DNA of 64,000 nucleotides. It comes from Bombyx mori (Eukaryota > Arthropoda > Insecta > Lepidoptera > Bombycidae). This document shows positions 13,355 to 26,000 of the stretch, piece after piece. The stretch covers positions 2,480,001 through 2,544,000 of the forward strand of contig NC_085109.1 in NCBI RefSeq assembly GCF_030269925.1, written 5' to 3'. The translations under genes and the position numbers were made by a program. Position 1 is the stretch's first letter, and every line of letters starts with the position of its first letter. The notes below the pieces were generated by a model. It saw only the letters and a program-made list of their open reading frames with translations, did not search any database and had not been told where the DNA came from.

Positions 13355-16300
13355 TTTTAATATTTATTCCCACCAAGCGATTAATTTTACAATTCAGCAT
13401 CCACAGCTCAACAGTCTTTGAAAATAAAGCAATCGACAAAAATCCAAATTGATTGTCAAGTCAATGTTTGCAATATCAATATTCTCCGTTTCACGAAAAT
13501 GTCCACAAGGTTTTCAAGAAGAAACAAAAATAGGTATGATTTCATGAACATTGAAGTTTTTCTCAATTTTTATATTCTAATGTACTTCGAAATATATTTT
13601 TTGAGAAAGTATTTTTTTATTTTCGTTTCTATTTAATATTAATCATGAATCTCAGGATGTTCAATGATTTATATTATTCTGCGTAGTTAGAAATGTAAAA
13701 ACCAGCATTGCCATATCGTTAATTTTTCTACGATGTTGTGTATTTTCACGGTGAAATATTTTATTTAACGACATTTTATTATTTTCTTTTTCCATAAAAT
13801 AAGTAGCACTTGTATTTTTCTATCACTTTGAAAATATAATTACATACAATATAATATAAAAATTAATTTACTCACAAGTGTCCACAGTTGAATTAAAGAA
13901 TCACAAAACTAAAAACGTCGTTGAAGCTCACAAAAAACATGTTTTAAAGAGTACGTTATAGGAATAAGCAATCTCAGCTTCTAGCTGTAATGTTTATATT
14001 CATTCAGATGCGTTTTATAAAAATGGAACATTACGAAATCATTATTTTATTTACATAAACGCTCTCTCTATTTATTTTATTTTGTGCCTACCTACTGCTA
14101 GTAATCTTATAAAGGGTCATACTAGCTTGACAAGACACACCTCACGGGTCTCGTTTGGTATTGTTTGTAGCCTCGACAAGTTTTGCTAGGCTTATCGAAC
14201 GACAACAAGCGGACGGTAGGTGAATGGTGACTGGTGCTTCGAATGCCTTAAAGTACTGATAGTGGATAGGGAGAATCTGAAATGACATGTTTTGGAAGAC
14301 GGTGACTGTTTACCGTTTGGTCATCTTGTGTACTCGCTGCAACAGTTTTTGTACATGACGATCGTCTTTTAATTGTGACACCACAAACATAACGAGACGC
14401 GTGTGTCGTCGTCGAGAAAAGGCGAAAAAGGGGAACTGTTTGTGAAATTTGTTCAAAGGCACCGACCAACTGAGCGAGGCGTATATATCACTTCCAAAGA
14501 TGCGAAGACACCGCTGCTGGCTGCATTGCGATGTTTTTTTTTCACCGTGCGTCGCCGCTAGTAATGGGTAGTTCGATATATAGGGATGCCGCCACATATT
14601 TATTACGAACATAATAATATGAAATCATACTATTATGTTGATCTTATCGCAATTTCAATGTTGGTTTACCAAAAAAATGGATTATATACGCTATTTCTGC
14701 GGCTTATAGACACCACAACTTTAATACTACTGCCGACAAAAGACTACGATCATCAATACTCAGGCTACGATCATCATTCTTGGATACTTTTACTTAGAGC
14801 TTGCTGGCAACTCCAATAAAGAACAATGATGACAAGCATTTTAAAGATACCATAAAGATATTTTTTCTTTTGCTTCATTCACTTCTAAAATAGGCAAAAG
14901 GAACTAAGACTTTAATTGAAGTAATAAGTGAAGTGAAATTTAATAAACTTAGTAAGACAATGGGAATTAACTAAAACTAATGGTCCTCTTAGAAGATAAT
15001 GAGAAGATATTTCCATGGATTTTTGGACCATCCATTTATAAAACACATGATACACTAAATGCTTATTGAGTCAATACCATTGAACAATTAAAGTATTGGA
15101 ACTACCAAACTATTAAAATATAAGGATTTAGAAGATTTTAAGTTCATGACCAAAACATTTTAAAATATTAAAAATCTGTGAATTTAGGTTGAGTTCATAT
15201 TTTAGGAATGCAAAATGTTTTAATTTAAAAACAGAATTTGTTTAGTTACATATTTAAAATTTTTTTTTTGCTTATTTTTACTGTGTAATTTCGGAATACA
15301 TCATCAGTTTCAATTTCGATTTCCTTAAACAATATATCATTAACAGTGAATAATTAAACAGTATTCACATGAACGCATGTTTAATGACAGCGCGCGCTAC
15401 TCAACCTAGTGACCAAATCCAGTACTAAAATTTTGTATTCGTAGTACTGAATGGAGTCACATTTATTCTCATTTTTCATGAACTTATTCTTCTGAAATAC
15501 TATTTACTTTATTTTAGGTAAGTGATAAATGCCATAATAAGGGAGATGATTATGTAAATATTCGTAATTAACAAACAACAATGGCTGCTTCGAACTGTCT
15601 CTCCGGTTGACCCAAAATGTTCTGTCATTGCCCGGTTTTATTCGTCATCTACAAAATAAATCAAGCCATTTTTCACGTATATAATTGCAACCATTATGTG
15701 ATGAGCTTATGAAGACAACAAGACATTTTAAGTGTTAAATTGACGACGGTAAGTGTTTTCAAGATTACGTAGGTACGAGATGTCGCGCGTAAACCTCTTC
15801 GTTCATTGCTTTCGTTGTTTTAAACATATTTTTTGTTTTTATCTACACGTTATCTGCCCTGTTATCAAAAGATCTTGGATCATCTCGTTTCATGCAATAA
15901 TGTTTATTGGTAATATTGTCTCTCAACTATGTTTTGCATTCTAAGGAAGGTTCGTATTTTCTTGTCTTTGTTTCTTAAAAAAAGAGATATAAATCTCAAA
16001 CGAAATAAATCAATCAAATTTCAATCGTTACATCACTAGGTAGTCACTTGATTTTAATGTTTGTCTAATATTTATCACAGGGTGACCACTGATAACCCTA
16101 TTGCTCAACCTAACCTTAGTGATTTGCAACATTTAATTTTTTAATAATTATTTACATCACTGACTACAACAGGGTAAGGTTTTAATAAAATATTTAATAA
16201 TTATTACTGTCTTAGAAGCTTTGAATTAGAAATGTCATAATGACTGTTTGAACGGTGTAAGTGCCTGTGTCGGATAAATTTTTCAATAGCAAGTATGGGC

Positions 16301-17631
16301 AGACGATTTGGTGTTTCATTCATCTAATAAATAAATGGTCAGAATACTACTTAATACTATAACTATTTGAATTTTTAATTTTGATAAACTTAATATAGTA
16401 TATTCAATATTTTTAATTATTATGTCTTGAAACAGTATAATAACTGCAAAATTAATTTAGTTACGTTAGTTTGTCACGTCTGAATATTTCCATTTTAGTA
16501 GTGACATAAAGGGGCAATCGGTCATGGCCATCTGATGTTAAGAGTAGCTGAAAGACTGAAGACAGACATAAGAGTAATTGGAATAAAGTCTTAAACTTAA
16601 TCAATAGAGCTCGGGGTTGCATAGGAACAAATCATGCAGACTCCAAGAATGGCTTACAGTCAGTAGTCAAGATAGAAATTGGGGTAATGGGGAGAAAAAT
16701 ATATAGAATTCTGAGTGAGGTACAAAACGGTGTACTTATTTAAATTATTGCCACCTTAAACTAAGTTGTTCACATAAAAATGTGATTAAATAAATAAAAA
16801 ATTAAAATGAAAATTAAAGACAAATGTATAAAAATTATCCAAAGTGAAATGACTCATAATTAATTCATTATAAATTAAAATCAAAATAGTAAATCCAAGT
16901 ATAACCTTCTTAAAATTCCAAATGTATAGTAAATACATTTGTGAGATCACTGTTTATTCAGATTGTGAACAAAAAGTAAATTAAGTTGGTTGGTTGATAA
17001 TACATACTATTATGGTCTTATTTACTAACAAAATTAAATTAACATTTTGTGTTGCAAGCGTGTGTTAAAATTTTGGAAAATTAAAATAACTGAATTGTGT
17101 ATGCATTGGATATTTATAGTATAGACCAAATTTTAATTTCCATTGCCAATCAATATCACTAATCACATCAACAAAGACTTATAGACAAAATATGCATACA
17201 CACATCTTGTAATCTCACATGGTACGAAAATCTAAAAATACACATTGTCAATGCCACTTCTAATAAAAGCACAACAAAAGAAAATCTATTATATTGCAGT
17301 ATTTTCATATAAGCTAATATTTTCTTTTTCACCATCCTAAATTTGAAGAATATTTTTTATTATTTCAATTACAATTAGCAATTGCTTTATGATCATAAAG
17401 TACTGATTCAATTTAATAAAAAAAAAAGTACTTTGGTTTTGTTTGAATTTGTGTGATGTGCAGTGGTGACTTATGTATTCTTTAAAAATTATGAAAAAGC
17501 ACAATTTTTTTTAATCACCTTTCATTATGTTGAGTTGGGATTTTCTATGTAAGGTATGTTACACATGAATAGCTTAATATGAAACATTAAAAAAGTATAG
17601 TAATTAAACAGAGTGTCATTTAGTCCTAACT
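13355..17631. other. Rpt1-GMP synthase intergenic region, left part
   Basis: AT-rich spacer between two head-to-head genes. No conserved coding exon was recognised. Short open frames (for example minus 14310-14612, plus 15753-15944) resemble no family. A donor-like ACGGTAAGTG at about 15747 could end an untranslated first exon of GMP synthase, but nothing confirms this. Confidence 0.4.
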
Positions 17632-17830
17632 TTTTTTATTGCTTAGATGAGTGTACGAGTTTGTGTAAGGCTGTTACCAGAGCCTATGACATTGACGATG
17701 TAAATTCCACCAGATATCATTCTAAGTTAAACTTTTAAAAGTACAATGGTCTCCACAACCTTGAACCGAAACACATTAATGTTCTACTACAGATATGTCA
17801 GGGTGGTGGTACTTACATGTGCAGTTACAA
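17632..17830 (-). repeat. Bm1-like SINE, diverged copy
   Basis: Starts with the poly-T complement of the A tail and TTATTGCTTAGATG, then a recognisable but heavily diverged body. It is older than the copies at 9523 or 47916. Confidence 0.55.
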
Positions 17831-18754
17831 GTCACCCCAAAATCCACCATCACCAGGTGATAAGGGGCTACCATCACTCATAGACATTGTAAACTTGTCA
17901 GTAAGAAGCTTGCGATAGCCATAATACAATACAAATTGGAACTATGAACTCACGTGACTACCTAAAACAAATCTCTATCAAAATAAAAAATGTGATATCT
18001 CAGTTCTAATCAAATCTTCAAACTGTTCACAGTTCGAAAATCCTAAGACATTTATGCATAAATTGTGCAAGGTCTGTGATATGAAGCTCTCCAATTCGCT
18101 GTTTTTCATCACTTACAAAAATTATATTCATTTCATTAATAGCGATAGCTATTTGTAAAAATAAATAATGTTAGTTATAGTGGGAACTTCTTTGGTATTT
18201 CTCCTACCTAAGTTTGATATTAAATGGCTATATACTAATTGTATCCAGAATAACTAAATAAACTTCGTAAGGTAAATGGCGGTATTCACGTTGTGGTCTT
18301 ATGAACCCTTAGTAACCCATTAACAGCAGGCGGGCGGGCACCTCGTCTTTCAACCAAAAGAATTTATAAAAACGCTTGCCCTCTACATCTGAAGGAACAG
18401 CCATAATAGTTGTAGTTTTCAATATTTATTTATTTATTTATTACACTTCATGTAAAATTTACATTGGCGGACTTAATGCCTAAGGCATTCTCTACCAGTC
18501 AACCAAAGGTAGTGCAGAGTAAATAGTGGTAGGTGCAATGAAATTTATATTAGGTTACGGTTATATGTGTGAATTCAAAATTTAAAGATAAATTGTCGAC
18601 TGCTTCAAACCTTTTGTATGTTGATAAAACTTACTAATTATACCCATTATGTATGCCATTTGAAAAAAATTACGGTTACCGTCTGGTTATGGGGTGCCAA
18701 CCCGTAGGTGCTGCATAAGGCTGGGTAACCGCTCAAAAACCTCCCTGTCAACTG

Positions 18755-19202
18755 CAATACCGTCTTTACCATAAGGACACACGGGGCCCGTGCCCGGGGC
18801 CCCCTGAGAATGGACCGAATGGGAGAAAGACCGACAATATCTCTCACACGTTTATTCTCAAAACATTTTTGTCAGGCACATTACACTTTTTTCACAAATC
18901 AGTAATCAGAAGGTTAATAAGATCAATAATCAGAAGATTTACAAGGCATATGCTATGACTATAATAGAAGATTTTGCTCAACAGAAATCCCGAAAGAAGC
19001 CGTTATCGAAATCGTAACCAAAAAACCAGCAGCATTCTAATATCATTAATGACATATTATATCATACTGTATTTGATTACCTATAATAAATGGTCTCAAA
19101 CTCAGTAAAAAAATGTTATTATAATTCGCTTTTTTTACTTTCCAAAAGGGCCTCAAATTCTTGTGTGCCCAAGGGCCCCATCCTAGTTTAAGACGTCCCT
19201 GG
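18755..19202. repeat. Interspersed repeat, family C, copy 1
   Basis: About 430 bp shared with 42530-42967. It begins near ACACGGGGCCCGTGCCC and ends TTTAAGACGTCCCTG. Shared internal pieces include CACACGTTTATTCTCAAAAC and GTAACCAAAAAACCAGCAGC. The CAGGGACGTC end on the minus strand resembles a hAT terminus, but no matching end was found, so the class is open. Confidence 0.7.
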
Positions 19203-19687
19203 TCAACTGTCAACTTTGACGTCTTAAATAGACAAACGAGAGATACACTCAAAAAATCCGTGTCCAAGTTTCGGTAGCATCTCAATGACCTTGTTATTAT
19301 CAAGTCTGTCCAGTGTGTTTATTCTTTAACATAATTGAAGATATGAGTGAATGAAGAGTTTAAGTAAAGTTTTTAAGATTTTTTTAGTTTTTACATTGAA
19401 TGAAGGTGTTATGTGCAAAAGTACAAGTAATAAAAGTGTGTTGACTGTATTCTTAAAATTAACAAATTGTATCATACCCCATCATCCACTCATGTCGTCA
19501 ATTATCATAATTTGGGGTTCGTTGATTATGGACCGTTGCTTTTAAAATATTCGCGAGCGAAAGAAAACATTTGTATTTCGTTTTATATATAAATAATTAA
19601 CCCTTTGTACTGGAGAGATAATTCTTGCTCACAACTTTGATGCGGAAATTCGATGCGCTGTCTAAACTATTTAAGTTTATTTGATAA

Positions 19688-19902
19688 CTAGCCGTATTCG
19701 CCCGCTTCGCTGGGCATTTAAAATTGACATTATTATTTATTGTCACTGTTATTAGGGAGTCCAAAACTCATATAAATATTAGCCTATCCATTAAGTACAT
19801 GTATTTTCTACACGGATGCCAAGTTTCAAGTCAGGATGCATGGTTCAGTAGTTATAACGGAACATCCGTAAAAACCACTGTAGATTTATATATTAGTATA
19901 GA
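19688..19902 (-). mobile_element. Small Helitron-like element
   Basis: Read on the minus strand: TCTATACTAATATATAAATC at the start, CGAAGCGGGCGAATACGGCTAG at the end with a spacer between; inserted between A and T. Close relative of 46788-47001. Confidence 0.65.
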
Positions 19903-20063
19903 TTGACATCTTGTTTACGTTTCTGATATCTGTTCTTATCGTTTTTTTTGTCGTTCGTAATAAAATCGCACTGTCGAGTGCAAAGCTTGGAAATGTCAAC
20001 ACCCTGTATTTGACTACACCGGTCTGTCGGATTTGTCCGCAGTGCTGCTGGCGAGTCGGCGAG

Positions 20064-23000
20064 ATGCACACAGCGAGTGCGGACGGACAGTTCCGCGGCA
20101 CCAATGGCTCCGGCCAGGGACGTGACAAAGTTGCCATACTGGACGCCGGCTCACAATATGGGAAGGTGATTATTGGTCTTTTGTTTTATAATAATTACTG
20201 TTACGCGCTGGGGTTCGGGATAAATAAAATTCTACCAAAGTACAACTGAAAAACTTTATTCAACACTTAGATCACTTAAAACTCTCAATTCGCTTGTTCC
20301 GCTTCGCTTCAGGGGATCCGTTCGCTGTTTCGCTTTGAGCAGTTCCGATTACTGACTGAATGCGTGCCATCCCTGCAACGCTTTTATAGTCGATACCTCA
20401 TCCCTCGAATTATCGAGAATATTCCACACATCTCTAGTAGTAGTTTCCGCTATCTGTCAATAAATGGCGTTGTAATTCTCGAGCGTTCTAGGTGCTACTA
20501 GGTCCTTCGATATTCGTTCGACTATTCGGCGATGGATGGCGTTACTCTTACCGGCGTAACATTACTAATAGCCTTGCGATGTCAATGAATTCTCGTAACC
20601 TTGAACGTGAAGTCGGACTATGTACAGGGAGTGGTTTGTGGTATATCGATATAATATTGAAGAATTTGAAGTCAAAGGATAAGACTTCCGGTGCATTCGT
20701 ATGTAGCAATCTAGGAGATCTTAAAAGACTAAAACATAAATTAAATACAATAGATGGCAAAGTTAGGCAATCTAGGGGCTTAGTAACAGAAATCGATATA
20801 ATTACTTGAGTGCGCCACGTAATGTGTTAATTTGACCGCCTCCTCTCTCAGGTGATAGACCGCCGCGTGCGCGAGCTGTGCGTCGAATCGGAGATCCTAC
20901 CGTTGGAGACCTCGGCCTACCAGCTGAAGGAGGCCGGATACCGCGCCATCATCATTTCGGGCGGACCCAACTCTGTGTACGCCGAGAATGCGCCGAAATA
21001 CGACGCGGACGTCTTCAAAATCGGCCTTCCGGTTTTAGGTGAGATTTAAGGTTATCTCAAACCATATTTTGGACACGTATCGTGACGGCCAGCAGAGTCT
21101 ATCGAGTAACTTGTTGTTCAGGGTAGGGTCAATGGTAAGAGATCTCGTGGACGAATCCCCATGCGTTGGACTGATCAGGTGAAAGACCTTACTGAAACCC
21201 CACTTAACGAGTGTGTGCGCCGGGCATCGGTTCGCAAACTATGGAAAACATCTGTCATCTAATAAGCAAGAATTCCACTTGACCACGACTGCTCTGCCAA
21301 GAGCAACCGATTATGATGATGAAACGAAGAAAGTTCTGGTAATTTTAAGGTTGAGGTGGAAAATCTTAATTCATTACAGTTTGAAGATACCATAAAACAG
21401 AGACTTAGAACTCGTGTCTCAAGGAGGTTGGTTCCATGTGCGTTGTTGATTTCTATGGGCTTCGGTAACCTCATAACATCAGATGGGCCGTGTACTCGTG
21501 CAGCCATTTCAACAGGACAAAAAAATAAAGATATTCAAAAATGTTGATTAGTATCAATTTAAAAAAATGGAGTGCACAGAATACGCGATCTCTAGGGAAT
21601 TTGAGTATTCACGAACTATTATAATATTAGCTAGCCAGTTCATAGTTTCAACCCATTAGATCATTCCTGTTTATATTATACACATAATAATCTACATCCT
21701 GTATTCACTTGTCTTAATAAACAAACTTAATGTTTTTATTTAAAAAGGTTCAATAACGAATCTGAAACTATTGTTTGCCTGTATTCATAAACTGAAAAAT
21801 CTATTGAATTAAAAAAAAAGAACTTGAAGTCTTGATCGACTTCATGTAGCTTCATGACACCTCTCCACTATGTATATTGAAATGTAATGTTTATTTTCAT
21901 CAGGCATATGTTATGGGATGCAAATGTTGAACAAGGAGTTTGGTGGCTCCGTGCTGCGTAAGGACGCGCGCGAGGACGGGCAGTACGAGATCGAAGTGGA
22001 AACCAGCTGCCCTTTGTTCAAGTGAGTGCCCACGGATATAACCTCAATCCAAACTACTGGTGGCTTTACTGGTGGTAGGACCTCTTGTGAGTCCGCGCGG
22101 GTAGGTACCACCGCCCTGCCTATTTCTGCCGTGAAGCAGTACTGCGTTTGGGTTTGAAGAGCGGGGCAGCCGTTGTAACTATACTTGAGACCTTATAACT
22201 TATATCTCAAGGTGGGTGGCGCATTTATGTCGTAGATGTCTACGGGCTCCAGTAACCACCAACCATCAGTAATAAAAAAAAAAATACGTTAAGTTAACTA
22301 CTGATCCAGAGTTTCTTTGGGCACATAATGCGATCCTCATTGCACAGCCTGGAGAAACTCATAATTCTCGGACAAATGGAGGGGAAGCGCGCTAGAAGAA
22401 GAGCGTCAGCTAGAGGGGTGGACCAACTCAAGGAGGTGACTGGAGGCCAGATACAGGGAGCGGTACATACGGCGCAGAACCGGACCGAGTGGAGAAGATT
22501 GACATACAGTCACGATCCTCAGCAATGAGGGAACGACCAGAAAGAAAGAACTACTGCTCAGTCAACTCACAATTCGTTCTACCCTCAGTCGTCTGGAGAA
22601 GCAGCAGCCGGTGCTCCTGACCCACGGAGACAGCGTCCACAAGGTGGGAGACAGGTTCCGTGTGGCCGCGCAGTCTTCGAACCACCTTATCGCGGCCATA
22701 TACAACGAGCAGATGAAGCTGTACGGGGTGCAGTTCCATCCCGAGGTACTAATTATATCCGGTAGATCTGGTTAGCAAAAGCGTTACTTTCAAGCAATTA
22801 CTCTGTTTTTATTAATGTATAGATCAACTTTTTTGTAATACCATATCGGTAAAATGTCGTTTAGCGCAAGTGTAACTGCAGGGTAGCAATATTCAAACGA
22901 AAGTAATGGATTTGAATTTCGTAACATTGTTCATCAAATCACATCAGTAAATTGTAAATGACTATAATCAGTATAACAAAACCCGGCCACCGTCTTCGTC

Positions 23001-26000
23001 GAAACCGTCGCTTGCGACGAAGGGCTCAAGGAATCAATTGACCCACAGACACATCCTACTGAGTTTCTCGCCGAATCTTCTCAGTGGGTCGCGTTTCCGA
23101 TCCGGTTGTTCTGATTCTGATTCTTGATTCTGCGAAGCACCACTCTTGTTAAGGCCAGTGCTAGCAACACTCCCGGCTTGAGCCCTGTGAGCTCATCTAC
23201 TAGTTCGGTGAAACTAGAATAACCCCTCGAGGTTACTAAAATAGGTAGCATAAAAAAAAGAAAAAGCTGCGAAATAGTCAGCACTTGTAAGTGAACTTTT
23301 TTTTCCCTTGTAGGCAGACGAACATACGGCCCACCTGATGGTGAGTGGTTACCGTCGCCCATGGACTTCAGCAATGCCCGGAGAAGAGCCAAGCCGTTGC
23401 CTACCGTTAAGAACTATCCCGAGCGTATTTGTAACATTTTGAAGACGCGCGTTATTTTAACGTCCTCAGGTGGATCTAACCCCTAAAGGCAAGCAGATGT
23501 TGTCCAACTTCCTGTTCGACATCGCCGGCCTCTCGCGCTCCTTCACGCTGCGTTGTCGGCGCGAGGCCTGCGTGCAGTACATCAAGGAGACCGTCGGCGA
23601 AAACAATAAAGTTCTGGTCAGTACGAACTAACTTCACTCCACAACATATTGCTTAGGGCAGCAGTCGGGGAACCAGGGTAAATTACCCCAAATGGGGTAA
23701 AAAGAAATTTTGGGGGGTAAAAATGTAACTTTTGTGAGTAAAAAGTATATATTGAAGTGAAACTTCTTTAGAATCGTTGTGATTTTAAACTCGATGAAAC
23801 GAAATGAAACGAAACGAAAAAATAAGTCCATAGAGACACAATCACATGAATGTATAGGATTCAGCCGGCGAGAGAATGAGATAGAACACATTATTATTTA
23901 TAAACACAAAGTTCACGTGATTGACTAGTTATTGTTTTCTTTTCAAAATTATCATGGAGGCTATAATATGAAAGATGCTAAAAATTTGCGATTTCGTTTT
24001 TTTTTTGTTCTTCGCCATGGGATAATATCAACTTAAACAAAAATATTTTGGGTTAATAATTAAAAAAGTTCCCCAACCGTTGGTTTAAGGCAATCCTACA
24101 CATAAAATTGTAACTGATTGTTTTTAAATCTAGGAACACACTAATAAGTATGGCAACACAGTTAGTTGCATCTACAAAAAAATTCTGATCGTACGTGCAC
24201 GTGTTATACATAAAAAAATAAAAATCCTTCACTCTGAATCAAGTTTTTATTGAAGCTTATGAAGCAGCTTATTGAAGCAGCAAAATACAGTCCACGCTCT
24301 AAACACATATGTTTTATAGTTTGGACTATCTTATATCGGATTTTATTGTGCTGCTCTAATTACGTTACCTTCTCTATTGCTCTGAGACGAGCTTACAGCC
24401 CATTTGCTTATTAAGCGGATTGTGTAGACAGACATATGAATGCATGAAGTAAAAGTGTGTGGATAGTTTCAAACCGTAAAGCATAGTATCAGAAACAAGC
24501 AGGATCGTCATACCTCCCCACATAAGTTCGCAATGCACCCTTTTGCCGGCTACTGTATTTTCATAATATCAGGAATGATAGAATTTTCGAATTGGTCTAC
24601 ATCAGTCTATTGACTTCCGTAATACTGTTTCACAAAGAAATTATTAGTATATTATTTAGAAATTATTAGTAAATTGTTAGTGTTAATTAGGTGTTGGTGA
24701 GTGGCGGTGTGGATTCAACGGTATGTGCAGCCTTGCTGAGGACAGTGCTTCGTGAGGATCAGGTCATAGCACTACACATTGATAATGGTAAGAAATCACA
24801 GTTTAACATAAATCGGTTATTTATATTAAAGACAGAACAACTAGAAATTTTGTTTAAAAACTAGAAGTTTAAAAGATAAATGTGAAAATGCTCCTAATTA
24901 AATAAAAATAACAATTTTGTTTTTCCTTTAATGTGTCGTCCCCCGTCGGACGGATTCTTTATCTTTGTTTTAAGTTTATTTTATACAAAAGTTTAGGTCT
25001 TTTATTTATCGACTGTGGCACTACGAAGTCTGCCGGGTCAGCTAATAAATAAATAAAAACATATTTGGATGTTTGTCACTCAATCACACAGAGATTGCAG
25101 AATGGATTTAGATGAAATTTCGTATAAATATGTACTTTTGATGTTTACATCATAGATTGATGGTGTTGTTAATTAATATTTATTTTTCAAGGTTTTATGC
25201 GTAAGAACGAAAGTGCCAAAGTTGAGAGGTGCCTCCGTGAGTTGGGAGTCCGCCTGCACGTCATTAACGCCGCTCATCAGGTATACGATAGCACATCTTA
25301 TACATACATATTAACCATGACGTCCATTAATACACAATATAAGTTGATTTTTTATAAGATGAACTGATGACCTTAGAGGTTATCAGACTCTTCAAGCTCC
25401 ACAAGAAAAAAATGCTTCAAAAAAACTGAGGACCAAAATATCCATTCTGTATCATTCGAAATGTGTTAAAGCAGTTCTGAAAAGAATGTATAGCCACTTG
25501 TGCTCGAGTGCATATGTTGGAGGTGGGGGTCATTACATTTTATTACATTAAAACATTGTATTAGCTTATTGGAATAACAGTACATATATTTTAAGAGTTA
25601 AACAAAACACTTTCACCACATCTCATCCATTATACAAAATCATACACTTTTTGTGTTAAAATACAAGTTAACAATCTAATGTGTGTACTGCCATTGCAAG
25701 GAGAGAGGGGAGCGGGTTCAACATGTGATCATTAACTACCAATTCTGTCACAAATAACCGATGCCTATATAACCTATCTGACACTGTTCACCAATGTTCA
25801 GCACAGATGACAGCAGGTTGATTACCATAGGCCACTTACTTGTAACTTAGTTTGTTAAAGCACGCATCAAAATCATTGTACATTGATTGTGATATATCTG
25901 TTTGTTTTTCCTCAGTTCTTTCACGGCAGCACAGTGGTCCGCGAGTCAGGAGGCTGGTCCCGCCACGCCGGGCCGCTGTGTCACACCGCCTCGCCGGAGG

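Noticed and set aside
14310..14612. 100-aa minus-strand open frame upstream of Rpt1
   Set aside because: Low-complexity, no conserved motif and no flanking splice logic; treated as chance.
15753..15944. 63-aa Cys/Phe-rich plus-strand open frame
   Set aside because: AT-rich chance frame; no start context or homology recognised.
20492..20809. 105-aa open frame in GMP synthase intron 1
   Set aside because: It runs through repeat DNA (family D and a SINE-like head); no conserved domain.
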